DNA from: JBEDUK01 sp963781595
GTDB taxonomy: Bacteria; Actinomycetota; UBA4738
Assembly: GCA_963781595.1 (NCBI GenBank)
Contig: CAWAGG010000006.1
Location: 2,356,001 to 2,420,000, forward strand
Reading direction: 5' to 3'
DNA length: 64,000 nucleotides
Under the pieces are notes generated by a model. It was not told the DNA's origin, did no database searches, and saw only the letters and a list, made by a program, of their open reading frames with translations. Of the stretch, positions 43,452 to 51,631 are shown piece by piece. Positions within the stretch are counted from its first letter, which is position 1. Each line of letters begins with the position of its first letter. Made by a program: the position numbers and the translations under genes.

Positions 43452-44509
43452 TCCCGGAAGGGGCGGACACGGAGCCCGGCGGCTGGGATGAGCCGTTCGG
43501 ATCCGACGGCCACGCCTCGCCGGACGGTGACGGTGATCCCCGCGACGAGGCTCCGCCCGAGCCGACGCTCGACGTCGACCTGAACGGCGTCTGGTTCCCG
43601 ACGCCCGTCCTCGCGGCCTCGGGGTGCTTCAACTCCGGGCGCGAGATGTCCGAGCTGATCGACCTCTCACGGCTCGGCGGCGTCGTGACGAAGAGCATCA
43701 CGCTCGGTCCGACGAAGGGGCTCCCGACGCCGCGGATGGCCGAGACCGATTCGGGGATGCTCAACGCGATCGGCCTGCAGAACCCGGGCGTCGAGGAGTT
43801 CCTCGCGAAGGACGGGCCGTTCATCACCCAGGCCCCCTGCCCCGTGATCGCCTCGATCGCCGGGCGCAGCGTCGAGGAGTACCTCCAGGTCACGATGGAC
43901 GTTCGGCAGGTGCCGAACGTCGTCGCGATCGAGGCGAACATCTCCTGCCCCAACGTCGAACGCCGGAACCTGGTCTTCGCCTGCTATCCGGACCTCGCTG
44001 CCGAGGTGATCGGCGCGATCAGCCGGATCACATCGCTCCCGGTGTTCGCGAAGCTGACCGCCGACACGACGAACATCGTCGAGGTCGCCGAGGCGTGCAT
44101 GCGGGCCGGCGCTCACGGGCTCTCGTTGATCAACACGCTCCTCGGCATGGCGATCGACGTCGAACGGCACCGTCCGAAGCTGGGCGCGATCACCGGCGGG
44201 CTGTCCGGTCCCGCGATCCGGCCGGTGGCCGTGCGCTGCATCTGGCAGGTGTCGCGGGCCCTCCCCGGGGTGCCGATCATCGGGATCGGTGGGGTCACGA
44301 ACGCGCGCGACGCGATCGAGCTGATGATGGCGGGAGCGTGGGCTGTCGAGGTGGGCACGGCGAACTTCTTCGACCCGTCCGCGACCATCCAGATCGCGGA
44401 CGGCGTGCTCGAGTTCCTCCGGACGCACGGCCTCGCGTCGCCCGCCGAGCTGCGGGAGTTGGTAAAGGGAGCTGACGATGTCGCGGAACCCGCTGGTCGT
44501 CGCCGCTGA
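43448..44509 (+). CDS. pyrD: Dihydroorotate dehydrogenase, class 1B catalytic subunit
   Basis: FMN enzyme oxidising dihydroorotate to orotate. An acidic N-terminal tail of about 45 residues precedes VDLNGVWFPTPVLAASGCFN. GGVVTKSITLGPTKGLPTPR and SGMLNAIGLQNPGVEEFL follow. The catalytic base is the Cys in EANISCPNVE, typical of class 1 enzymes (class 2 has Ser). FMN-binding segments are LPVFAKLTADTTNI, GLSLINTLLGMAID, ITGGLSGPAIRPVAV and IGIGGVTNARDAIELMMAGA. Together with pyrK it marks the NAD-linked 1B type, less common in actinobacteria than the quinone-linked class 2. It overlaps pyrF by 32 bases. Confidence 0.96.
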   Translation: MIPEGADTEPGGWDEPFGSDGHASPDGDGDPRDEAPPEPTLDVDLNGVWFPTPVLAASGCFNSGREMSELIDLSRLGGVVTKSITLGPTKGLPTPRMAETDSGMLNAIGLQNPGVEEFLAKDGPFITQAPCPVIASIAGRSVEEYLQVTMDVRQVPNVVAIEANISCPNVERRNLVFACYPDLAAEVIGAISRITSLPVFAKLTADTTNIVEVAEACMRAGAHGLSLINTLLGMAIDVERHRPKLGAITGGLSGPAIRPVAVRCIWQVSRALPGVPIIGIGGVTNARDAIELMMAGAWAVEVGTANFFDPSATIQIADGVLEFLRTHGLASPAELRELVKGADDVAEPAGRRR

Positions 44510-45158
44510 CGTTTCCGACCCAGCGGAAGCCGAGGAGCTCGCGGCGCGCCTGGCGGATCGGGTCGCGTTCGTGAAGATCGGCCTTGAGCTGTTCACGGCG
44601 AGCGGGCCGGACGCGGTGCGCCGGGTCCGCATCCACGCGCCCGTGTTCCTGGACCTGAAGCTGCACGACATCCCGAACACCGTCGAGCGGGCGGCCGCGA
44701 ACGTCGGGCGCCTCGGCGTGGGCCTGCTCACGGTCCACGCGCTCGGGGGTCCGGCGATGGTCGAGGGCGCGGTGCGGGGCGCGGCACTGGGAGCGGCGGA
44801 GGCGGGCGTCGAGGCGCCTTCCGTCGTCGCGGTCACGGTCCTGTCGAGCCTCGGGGGCGACAGCCTCGCGTCGCCCGCGTCGCTCGCCGACGAGGCGGTG
44901 GCCGCCGGCGCCTCCGGCGTGGTGGTCTCGGGCGAGGACGTCCGCGCCGTGCGGGAGGTGCTCGGTCCGGGGCCGCTGGTCGTCGTCCCCGGGATACGGC
45001 CCGCCGGTTCGCCGAGCCACGACCAGGCCCGGGTGCTCACCCCGGCGGCGGCGCTCGAGCGTGGGGCCGACCTGATCGTCGTCGGGCGCCCGGTGACGCA
45101 GGCGCGCGACCCGGTCGCCGCGGCATCCGCCATCCTGCGCGAGGTGGGCGCCGCGTGA
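44478..45158 (+). CDS. pyrF: Orotidine-5'-phosphate decarboxylase
   Basis: Final step to UMP. Type 1 sequence: NPLVVAADVSDPAEAEELAA, FVKIGLELFTASG, then the catalytic VFLDLKLHDIPNTVERAA (Lys-Asp tetrad), GVGLLTVHALGGPAMVEGA and LVVVPGIRPAG. The phosphate site is ADLIVVGRPVTQARDPVAAA. The 226-residue length fits type 1, whereas many high-GC actinobacteria carry the longer type 2, so this is a mild lineage marker. ATG 44478 has GGGAG upstream. It overlaps pyrD at its start, and its TGA overlaps the pyrE GTG. Confidence 0.96.
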   Translation: MSRNPLVVAADVSDPAEAEELAARLADRVAFVKIGLELFTASGPDAVRRVRIHAPVFLDLKLHDIPNTVERAAANVGRLGVGLLTVHALGGPAMVEGAVRGAALGAAEAGVEAPSVVAVTVLSSLGGDSLASPASLADEAVAAGASGVVVSGEDVRAVREVLGPGPLVVVPGIRPAGSPSHDQARVLTPAAALERGADLIVVGRPVTQARDPVAAASAILREVGAA

Positions 45159-45757
45159 GCGGGCGCGCGGATGCGACGTTCGCCGGCGAGACCCTCGCAC
45201 CCGAAGAGGCCCGTGAGCTGCTGGAACGCACCGGCGCCGTGCTCCACGGACACTTCCTGCTGTCGTCGGGGCGACACTCCGACGTCTACGTCCAGAAGGC
45301 GCGCATCCTCGAGCGACCCGCGGAGACGATGGCGGTGGCCCGGACGATCGCCTCCTGGTACGGGGGCATCGACGCCGTCGTCGCGCCGGCCGTCGGCGCG
45401 ATCCCACTCGGGTTCGCCGTCGCGCTCGCCTCGGGCGCGCGTTCGCTGTTCGCGGAACGCCAGGAGGGCGAGATGACCCTTCGACGCGGCTTCGAGCTGG
45501 GACCGGGCGAGCGGACGCTCGTGGTCGAGGACGTCGTGACCACCGGGGCATCGGCGCGGGAGGTGTGGGCCGCCGTCCGCGGGCTCGGCGGCGAGGCCGT
45601 CGGTGTCGCGGCGCTGATCGACCGCACGGACGCCGAGCCGGGGTTCCCCCTGCGCGCCGTGGTCCGGATCGACGCCGGCACATGGAGCACCGAGGAGTGT
45701 CCGATGTGCGCCGCGGGCGGGGAGCCCGAGGCTCCGGGGTCGCGCCACCTCCGTTGA
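45155..45757 (+). CDS. pyrE: Orotate phosphoribosyltransferase
   Basis: Joins orotate and PRPP to give OMP, the substrate of PyrF. It starts at GTG 45155. HFLLSSGRHSDVYVQKARIL is the orotate-binding segment. VVAPAVGAIPLGFAVALASG, FAERQEGEMTLRRGFELGPG and the PRPP motif TLVVEDVVTTGASAREVWAA are all clear. A cysteine-containing end (WSTEECPMCAAGG) follows, seen in the longer bacterial PyrE types. The length of 200 residues is normal. It is the last gene of the pyr operon; hairpins follow at 45765-45785 and around 45800-45835. Confidence 0.96.
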   Translation: MSGRADATFAGETLAPEEARELLERTGAVLHGHFLLSSGRHSDVYVQKARILERPAETMAVARTIASWYGGIDAVVAPAVGAIPLGFAVALASGARSLFAERQEGEMTLRRGFELGPGERTLVVEDVVTTGASAREVWAAVRGLGGEAVGVAALIDRTDAEPGFPLRAVVRIDAGTWSTEECPMCAAGGEPEAPGSRHLR

Positions 45758-45764
45758 CCTGCGG

Positions 45765-45785
45765 CGCGCCCGGGCACCGGGCGCG
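45765..45785 (+). terminator. Hairpin after pyrE
   Basis: CGCGCCCGG and CCGGGCGCG form a 9-bp stem with a GCA loop, 8 bases after the pyrE stop. A second imperfect stem (GGTGACGG with CCGTCAACC) follows near 45798-45834. Neither has a T-run. Confidence 0.45.
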
Positions 45786-45864
45786 GCGATGAACCGGGTG
45801 ACGGCGAGTGCGCACGGCTCACCGTCAACCGGAGGTTCACGGCTCGCGCCGAACGCCCGCGTCA

Positions 45865-45894
45865 TTGCGGTGTCTCGCGGGGCATGCCTATAAT
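45865..45894 (+). promoter_or_regulatory. Promoter of mihF
   Basis: TTGCGG (45865-45870), 18 bases, then a perfect TATAAT (45889-45894). This is the only consensus -10 box noticed in the window, and it fits a highly expressed nucleoid protein and the gmk-rpoZ genes behind it. Confidence 0.7.
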
Positions 45895-45934
45895 CCCCGG
45901 ACTTCCCCCCGGGACCCGAGCGAAGGAGCGGACC

Positions 45935-46249
45935 ATGCCCCTACCCACCCTCACCGAAGAGCAGCGCAAGGCAGCCCTCGAGAAGGCCGCCGTCGCTCGC
46001 AAGGCTCGCGCGGAGCTGAAGGGACAGCTCAAGAACGGGACGGTCAAGCTGAAGGACGTCCTCGCGCGATCGGGCGAGGACGTGGTCGGCAAGATGAAGG
46101 TGTCCGCGGTGCTCGAGGCACTGCCGGGGGTCGGGAAGGTTCGCGCCCGCAAGATCATGGAGCGGCTCGAGATCTCCACGAGCCGCCGCGTCCGAGGGCT
46201 CGGCGCGAAGCAGCGCGACGCCCTCCTCGAGGAGTTCTCCGGCCGCTGA
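45935..46249 (+). CDS. mihF: Integration host factor, actinobacterial type (mIHF)
   Basis: Small nucleoid-associated protein found only in actinobacteria and essential in mycobacteria. It bends DNA and is unrelated to E. coli IHF. The helical N-terminus (LTEEQRKAALEKAAVARKAR) is followed by the helix-two-turn-helix core: KLKDVLARSGEDVVGKMKVS, VLEALPGVGKVRARKIMERL and EISTSRRVRGLGAKQRDALL. The length of 104 residues matches. ATG 45935 with GAAGGAG upstream is preferred over the in-frame ATG 45884. The order mihF-gmk-rpoZ-coaBC-metK is strongly conserved in actinobacteria. It has its own strong promoter. Confidence 0.96.
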   Translation: MPLPTLTEEQRKAALEKAAVARKARAELKGQLKNGTVKLKDVLARSGEDVVGKMKVSAVLEALPGVGKVRARKIMERLEISTSRRVRGLGAKQRDALLEEFSGR

Positions 46250-46863
46250 CGGCGGGTACCGCGGCCGCCGACGCGGCGGACGGCGACCCGGGCGAGCCCG
46301 GGTCCCTTCGTAGCGGGAAGCTGTTCGTCCTCGCGGGTCCCTCCGGCGTCGGGAAGGGGACCGTCGTGCGCACCGTCCGGGCGCTGCTCCCGCAGGTGGC
46401 CTACTCGGTCTCGGCGACGACCCGCCCGCCGCGGGCCGGCGAGCGCGAGGCCGCCGATTACCGGTTCGTCTCGGCGGAAACGTTCGATGCATGGGCCCGC
46501 GAGGGCGCGTTCCTCGAGCACGCGGACGTGTTCGGACGCCGCTACGGGACGCTCGCGGGGCCCGTCGACGACGAGCTGCGGGCCGGCCGCGACGTGCTCC
46601 TGGAGATCGACGTGGCCGGGGCGGCCCAGGTGCGCGGGCGGCGGCCCGACGCGATCCTGATCTTCCTGCTCCCTCCGTCGCGTGACGAGCTCGAACGGCG
46701 GCTCCGCCGGCGTGGCACCGAGGACGACGGGGACCTGGCGCGCCGCCTCGCCGGCGCGGACCGGGAGATGGAGGACCGGGCGTGGTTCGACCACGTCGTG
46801 GTGAACGACGATGCGGACCGGGCCGCGCAGGCGGTGGCTGATATCATCGTTCGGTCCCACTGA
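46246..46863 (+). CDS. gmk: Guanylate kinase
   Basis: Phosphorylates GMP to GDP. The core begins SGKLFVLAGPSGVGKGTVVR (Walker A) and has YSVSATTRPPRAGEREAADY (GMP site), FLEHADVFGRRYGTLAGPVD and DVLLEIDVAGAAQVRGRRPD; the lid region includes RLRRRGTED. No ATG, GTG or TTG exists in frame between the mihF stop and the core. The only plausible start is CTG 46246, overlapping the mihF TGA (CTGA), in line with the GTGA/ATGA junctions elsewhere. That gives 205 residues with an extension of about 23 residues rich in Ala, Asp and Gly. A sequence error hiding a normal start is also possible. Position between mihF and rpoZ is as expected. Confidence 0.93.
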   Translation: MTAGTAAADAADGDPGEPGSLRSGKLFVLAGPSGVGKGTVVRTVRALLPQVAYSVSATTRPPRAGEREAADYRFVSAETFDAWAREGAFLEHADVFGRRYGTLAGPVDDELRAGRDVLLEIDVAGAAQVRGRRPDAILIFLLPPSRDELERRLRRRGTEDDGDLARRLAGADREMEDRAWFDHVVVNDDADRAAQAVADIIVRSH

Positions 46864-46948
46864 CCAGCGGTTCCTCCGCGACCATCGTTCGCATGAACGC
46901 GAACCGGCGACGACGATCGCAGGCCCGCACCGAAGGAGACGGCGGCAC

Positions 46949-47194
46949 ATGATCGAACCGAAGATCGACGAGCTCCTCACGCACGTGGATTCGCGGTACA
47001 CGCTGGTGATCCTCGCAGCGAAACGCGCGAGGGAGATCAACTCCTACTACAGCCAGCTGGGCGAGGGTCGCGGCGAGTTCGTGCCGCCGCTCGTCGAGGG
47101 GGGGCTCGACTCGAAGCCCCTCGCGATCGCGCTGGAAGAGATCGCGGAGGGCAAGGTCGTCTACGAGCGAACCGATCCCGAAACCACCGAGTAG
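46949..47194 (+). CDS. rpoZ: RNA polymerase omega subunit
   Basis: Small subunit that helps fold and hold the beta-prime subunit. It has 81 residues: PKIDELLTHVDSRYTLVILA, AKRAREINSYYSQLGEG, and SKPLAIALEEIAEGKVVYER, all typical. ATG 46949 has GAAGGAG 8 bases upstream. A TATCAT box at 46842-46847, inside the end of gmk, may give rpoZ an extra promoter. The linker between gmk and rpoZ (46864-46948) contains no other gene. Confidence 0.95.
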   Translation: MIEPKIDELLTHVDSRYTLVILAAKRAREINSYYSQLGEGRGEFVPPLVEGGLDSKPLAIALEEIAEGKVVYERTDPETTE

Positions 47195-47203
47195 GGATCC
47201 GCG

Positions 47204-48448
47204 GTGGAAGGCCGCAACGGAGCGCTCGGCGGCCGTCGCATCCTGCTCTGCGTCACCGGCGGGATCGCTGCCTACAAGGCGGCGAGCCTCGGCCGCCTCC
47301 TCGTCGCCGACGGCGCCGACGTCACCGTGCTGATGACCCCGACGGCCACCCGGTTCGTCGGCCCAGATACCTTCGCCGCGCTCACGCGCAACCCCGTCCA
47401 CACGGACCTGTTCGAACGGCCCGAGACCGTCGCGCACGTGCGACTCGCGCACGACGCCGATGTCGCCGTCGTCGCGCCGGCGACCGCCAACGTCCTCGCG
47501 AAGTTGGCGCTGGGCCTCGCGGACGACCTCGTCACGTCGACCCTGCTGGAGGCGACCTGTCCATTGGTGATCGCGCCCGCGATGCACTCCGGGATGTGGA
47601 ACCATCCGGCGACGCGTTCGAACCTGCGGGCGTTGACCGAGCGTGGGGTCACGGTCGTCGGTCCCGTCGCGGGCGCCCTCGCGGCCGGGGACGAGGGCGT
47701 GGGCCGGATGGCCGAGCCCGAACGGATCGCCGATGCCGTTCGATCGGCCACGTCGGGCGCAGGCCTGCCCGTGGGCCCGAGCGACCTCGCCGGCGCACGG
47801 GTGCTCGTGACGGCCGGACCGACGCACGAGCCGATCGACGCGGTGCGGTTCATCGGGAACCGTTCGACCGGGAGGATGGGGTTCGCGATCGCGGCCGAAG
47901 CGGCGGGTCGCGGCGCCGCCGTCACGCTGGTGCGCGGCCCGGTGGCGTTGCCCGACCCGGCGGGGGTCGAGGTCGTTCGCGTCGAGACCGCCTCGGAGAT
48001 GCGCGACGCGGTGCTCGAACGGCTCGAGGCGCTGGACGTGGTGATCATGGCCGCGGCGGTGGCCGACTTCCGCCCGGAGACCGCGGCCGCGGGGAAGATC
48101 AAGAAGTCGGCGGGGCCACCGGAGCTGCACCTCGTGCCGACGCCGGACATCCTCGCGGAGATCGGCGAGGAGGAGGCGGCGCGGATCCTCGTCGGGTTCG
48201 CGGCCGAGACGGACGATGTGGCGGACGGCCTCGTGGCCGAGGGCCGGAGGAAGCTCGAGGCGAAGGGCCTCGACCTGCTGGTCGTCAACGAGGTCGGGCG
48301 GGCCGGGACGGGGTTCGGATCGGACACGAACCGCGCCGCGATCCTGGCGGCCTCCGGGGACGACGATCCCCTGTCCGAGCGGACGAAGCACGAACTCGCG
48401 GGCGCGCTCCTCGATCGGGTCGCGGCCCTCCTCCGGGGCGGCCCGTGA
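47204..48448 (+). CDS. coaBC: Bifunctional phosphopantothenoylcysteine decarboxylase / phosphopantothenate-cysteine ligase
   Basis: Two steps of coenzyme A synthesis. The N-terminal FMN decarboxylase half (about residues 1-190) has RILLCVTGGIAAYKAASLGR, VAHVRLAHDADVAVVAPATA with the catalytic His, and the substrate motif PAMHSGMW; GDEGVGRMAEP follows. The C-terminal ligase half has VLVTAGPTHEPIDAVRFIGN, RSTGRMGFAIAAEAAGRG, VIMAAAVADFRPETAAAGKI, then the KIKKS motif, and LLVVNEVGRAGTGFGSDTN. The 414-residue length is normal. GTG 47204 follows rpoZ by 9 bases. It is clean, with no frameshift. Confidence 0.96.
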   Translation: MEGRNGALGGRRILLCVTGGIAAYKAASLGRLLVADGADVTVLMTPTATRFVGPDTFAALTRNPVHTDLFERPETVAHVRLAHDADVAVVAPATANVLAKLALGLADDLVTSTLLEATCPLVIAPAMHSGMWNHPATRSNLRALTERGVTVVGPVAGALAAGDEGVGRMAEPERIADAVRSATSGAGLPVGPSDLAGARVLVTAGPTHEPIDAVRFIGNRSTGRMGFAIAAEAAGRGAAVTLVRGPVALPDPAGVEVVRVETASEMRDAVLERLEALDVVIMAAAVADFRPETAAAGKIKKSAGPPELHLVPTPDILAEIGEEEAARILVGFAAETDDVADGLVAEGRRKLEAKGLDLLVVNEVGRAGTGFGSDTNRAAILAASGDDDPLSERTKHELAGALLDRVAALLRGGP

Positions 48449-48518
48449 GGCGCCCGCACCCGGTCCGGTCCGAGTCCCGACCGCTCGAACGCCGGGTGGG
48501 GGGGTCGGTCACCCCGTG

Positions 48519-48524
48519 TATCAT
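48519..48524 (+). promoter_or_regulatory. -10 box of metK
   Basis: TATCAT ends 9 bases before the metK ATG. The 85-base gap after coaBC has no visible SAM riboswitch and no ribosome binding site, so metK fits the leaderless pattern. Confidence 0.5.
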
Positions 48525-48533
48525 GCCCGGTCG

Positions 48534-49715
48534 ATGACGCCCAACCACCTCTTCACGTCCGAATCCGTCACGGAGGGCCATCCGGACAAGCTTGCCGACC
48601 AGATCTCGGACGCGGTCCTGGATTCGATCCTCGAGCACGATCCGCTGGGCCGCGTCGCCTGCGAGACCCTCGTGACCACGGGGCTCGCGCTCGTCGCCGG
48701 AGAGATCAGCACAGAGACCTACGTGGACATCCCACGCGTGGTGCGCGACACGATCCGCAGCATCGGGTACACGGACGCGACGTTCGGGATCGACGCGGAC
48801 ACCTGTGGCGTGATCGTTTCGATCCAGGAGCAGTCGCCGGACATCGCGATGGGGGTCGACCGCGCCCTCGAGGCGCGCGCCGGGGTCGGCGATCCGCTCG
48901 ACGAGGTCGGTGCCGGCGACCAGGGCATGATGATCGGGTTCGCCTGCAGCGAGACCGAGGAGCTGATGCCGCTGCCGATCGCGGCGGCGCACCGGCTCGC
49001 GAAGCGCCTGGCGGCCGTACGGAAGGCGGGAGCGCTGCCGTACCTGCGGCCCGACGGGAAGACGCAGGTCACGATCCGGTACGAGGGCGACGCGCCGATC
49101 AGGGTGGACACGGTCGTGGTCTCGGCCCAGCATGACGAGCAGGTGTCGATGGACCGGTTGACGACCGAGATCAAGGAGGCGGTGATCGACCCCGAACTCG
49201 CCGATCTGGGCATCGAGCACGTCGGGTACCGGCACTTGATCAACCCGACCGGACGGTTCGAGATCGGCGGGCCGAAGGCCGACACCGGGCTCACGGGCCG
49301 GAAGATCATGGTCGATTCCTACGGCGCCATGGCGCCCCACGGTGGGGGGTGCTTCTCCGGGAAGGACCCGACGAAGGTGGACCGTTCCGCCGCGTACATG
49401 GGGCGCTACGTGGCGAAGAACATCGTCGCCTCCGGCGTGGCCGACCGGGTGCAACTCCAGGTCGCGTACGCGATCGGGACCGCGCGGCCCGTCTCGCTCA
49501 TGATCGACACGTTCGGGACCGAGCACGTCGATCCGGTGAAGCTCAGGCACGTCGTCGGCGAGCTCTTCGACTTCCGGCCGGCGGCGATCATCCGGGACCT
49601 GGACCTCCGCAGGCCGATCTACCGTGACACGGCCGCGTACGGTCACTTCGGTCGCAAGGGCTTCTCCTGGGAGGAGACCGACCGGGCGGAGGACCTCCGC
49701 CGGACGTTCGGGTAA
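48534..49715 (+). CDS. metK: S-adenosylmethionine synthetase
   Basis: Makes S-adenosylmethionine from methionine and ATP. The start FTSESVTEGHPDKLADQISD is the ATP-binding signature. The active-site loop GAGDQGMMIGFACSETEELM is next, then YLRPDGKTQVTIRYE and VVSAQHDEQVSMDRL. The usual hexapeptide GGGAFSGKD reads GGGCFSGKDPTKVDRSAAYM here, a conservative Ala-to-Cys change. AYAIGTARPVSLMIDTFGTE and RDTAAYGHFGRKGFSWE finish the protein. The 393-residue length is normal. It is transcribed with priA, 23 bases downstream. Confidence 0.97.
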   Translation: MTPNHLFTSESVTEGHPDKLADQISDAVLDSILEHDPLGRVACETLVTTGLALVAGEISTETYVDIPRVVRDTIRSIGYTDATFGIDADTCGVIVSIQEQSPDIAMGVDRALEARAGVGDPLDEVGAGDQGMMIGFACSETEELMPLPIAAAHRLAKRLAAVRKAGALPYLRPDGKTQVTIRYEGDAPIRVDTVVVSAQHDEQVSMDRLTTEIKEAVIDPELADLGIEHVGYRHLINPTGRFEIGGPKADTGLTGRKIMVDSYGAMAPHGGGCFSGKDPTKVDRSAAYMGRYVAKNIVASGVADRVQLQVAYAIGTARPVSLMIDTFGTEHVDPVKLRHVVGELFDFRPAAIIRDLDLRRPIYRDTAAYGHFGRKGFSWEETDRAEDLRRTFG

Positions 49716-49738
49716 GAGCCCTCGAGCCCCGGACCACG

Positions 49739-51601
49739 GTGACGGTCCCGAGCGACCCCGTCGCTGAGCGGGAGCATCCTGCCGGCGGGGGAGGGGAGCT
49801 CACGGGGCCGGTCGACGTCTGCGTCGCGGTCCCGAAGCTGTCGCTGGACCGTCCGTTCACGTATCTGATGCCCGAGTCGTCGGGCGCCGGGACCGGGAGC
49901 CTCGTGTCGGTCCCGTTCCACGGGCGGACGGTGCGAGGCTGGGTGCTCGGCCCGGCCGAGATGGTCCCTCCCGGACGGCTCTTGCCGGTGCGGAAGGTCC
50001 GTTCGCCGGTCCGGTTCTTCGACGCCTGGATGCTCGACCTCTACCGCTGGGTCTCCCATCGGTACATCGCGCCGCTCGCCACCGTGATCGAACGGTCGCA
50101 TCCACCCCGGGTCGTGGGGGAGGAGCGTGAGCTCGCCCAGCGGGCCCCCCTCGACCCGGCTTCGACCCGCGCGGCCGCGACGGGCGACGTGGCGGGGTTC
50201 GCCGCCGCCCGCACGACGTGGTTCCGGCCGCTGCCCGACGAGGAGGCCATGACGTGCGTCGAAGCGATGCGCGCCTGCGTCGCCGCGGGCCGCCGCGCCA
50301 TCGTCCTGGTCCCGCAGGCCGAACCGTTGCCGTTCACGGCACGTGCCGTCCTCGAGGCGTTCGGGGAGCGGGCGGTCGGCTTCCTCGGGGGCGACGGCCG
50401 CGAGCGCTACCGCACCTGGCTCCAGATCCTGCGTGGGCGGTTCGACGTCGTCGTAGGGACGCGTCCGGCGGTGTTCGCTCCGCTCGCGGGTCTCGGCCTC
50501 ATCTGGATCTCGCGGGAGGTGCATCCGGCTCACCGCGAGGATCGCGCGCCCTACTACCACGTCCGCGAGGTCGGGGCGGAGCGTGCCCGGATCGAGGGCG
50601 CCGCATGCGTCCTGGCCTCGCTCTCGCCGTCGGTCGTGACGGCCGCCGGGATCGCCGCCGGGGCGGTGCTGGTGCGGCGATCGCCCCGGCAGGTCGAACG
50701 CGCCGCCGCACCGCTGGTCGAAACCACGGCACCCGAGGCCGAGGACCGTTCGACCCGGCTCGCGGGGCTGATCCGGCGAGCCCGTTCGGGGGCGCTGATC
50801 GTCACGCGCGCGGGCTACGGGGTCGCCCGGGTGTGCCGCTCGTGCGGCGCCGCGGCGGCGTGTTCCGCATGCGGCGGGGCGCTCGTGGTCGAAGGCGGCG
50901 CGACGTCCTGCCGGGCCTGTGGGGCCCCCGGCCGCTGCGCGCGGTGTGGCGGGGTCGCGTTCGGCGTCGAGCGAGGAGGGGTCGAACGCGTCGGCGAGTG
51001 GGCGGGCCGGCTGGCGACCGTGCCGGTGACTGTGGCGCCTCACGGGAGCGGCCTCGCCGGCCCTGCCACGACGCCCGGCCCGGGGCGGATCGTGGTGGGA
51101 ACGGTGACGACGGTCGAGGACCTCGGCCCCGTGCGGCTCGACGTGGTGGGCATCCTCGACCCGGACCGGGCGCTCGCCCGTTCGGACATCCCGGCGGGCG
51201 AGCAGGCGCTCGCGATCTGGATGGAGGCGGCCGCGTGGGCGGGGCCGAAGGCCGGCGGCGGGCGCGTCCTCCTGCAGACGCGGCACCCGTGGTCGGCGGC
51301 GGTCCAGGCGCTGGTGCGCTGGGATCCGCTGCGGTTCCTCGGCGCGGTGGCCGACGAACGGGCACGTGCGGGCTTCCCGGCCGGTCACCCGACGTTCCGC
51401 CTCGACGGGGTCCCGGGCGATGGGCTCGGGGAGGCGCTGCGTGACCTGGGCGTCACGACGCTGCTCGAGTCACCGGCCCGAACCGGGACGGTATGCTTGG
51501 TCGCCGTCCAGCCGGGATCCCTTCCGGGGTTCCGCGCGGGGGTGCTCGACCTGGTGGCGAGCGGCATCGTCACGCGCGTCGAGGCCGAACCGTCCGTCTA
51601 G
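49739..51601 (+). CDS. priA: PriA-like primosomal protein N' lacking helicase motifs
   Basis: The N-terminal DNA-binding domain is recognisable: CVAVPKLSLDRPFTYLMPES and VSVPFHGRTVRGWVLG, then FFDAWMLDLYRWVSHRYIAP. An eight-cysteine zinc region reads CRSCGAAAACSACGG and CRACGAPGRCARCGG. The helicase core is degenerate: where PriA has a GxTGSGKT Walker A there is TWFRPLPDEEAMTCVEAM, and the DEEH box has become ISREVHPAHREDRAPYYHVR. This matches the actinobacterial PriA group, thought to lack helicase activity, so it may only act in primosome loading. GTG 49739 gives 620 residues. It sits before def-fmt-rsmB, the usual order. Confidence 0.92.
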   Translation: MTVPSDPVAEREHPAGGGGELTGPVDVCVAVPKLSLDRPFTYLMPESSGAGTGSLVSVPFHGRTVRGWVLGPAEMVPPGRLLPVRKVRSPVRFFDAWMLDLYRWVSHRYIAPLATVIERSHPPRVVGEERELAQRAPLDPASTRAAATGDVAGFAAARTTWFRPLPDEEAMTCVEAMRACVAAGRRAIVLVPQAEPLPFTARAVLEAFGERAVGFLGGDGRERYRTWLQILRGRFDVVVGTRPAVFAPLAGLGLIWISREVHPAHREDRAPYYHVREVGAERARIEGAACVLASLSPSVVTAAGIAAGAVLVRRSPRQVERAAAPLVETTAPEAEDRSTRLAGLIRRARSGALIVTRAGYGVARVCRSCGAAAACSACGGALVVEGGATSCRACGAPGRCARCGGVAFGVERGGVERVGEWAGRLATVPVTVAPHGSGLAGPATTPGPGRIVVGTVTTVEDLGPVRLDVVGILDPDRALARSDIPAGEQALAIWMEAAAWAGPKAGGGRVLLQTRHPWSAAVQALVRWDPLRFLGAVADERARAGFPAGHPTFRLDGVPGDGLGEALRDLGVTTLLESPARTGTVCLVAVQPGSLPGFRAGVLDLVASGIVTRVEAEPSV

Positions 51602-51631
51602 CCGAACCGGCACGAGGAGCCGTCGAGAGCC

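Noticed and set aside
48449..48533. SAM riboswitch upstream of metK
   Set aside because: The gap is only 85 bases and shows none of the conserved SAM-I or SAM-IV core sequences. A -10 box lies almost at the start codon.
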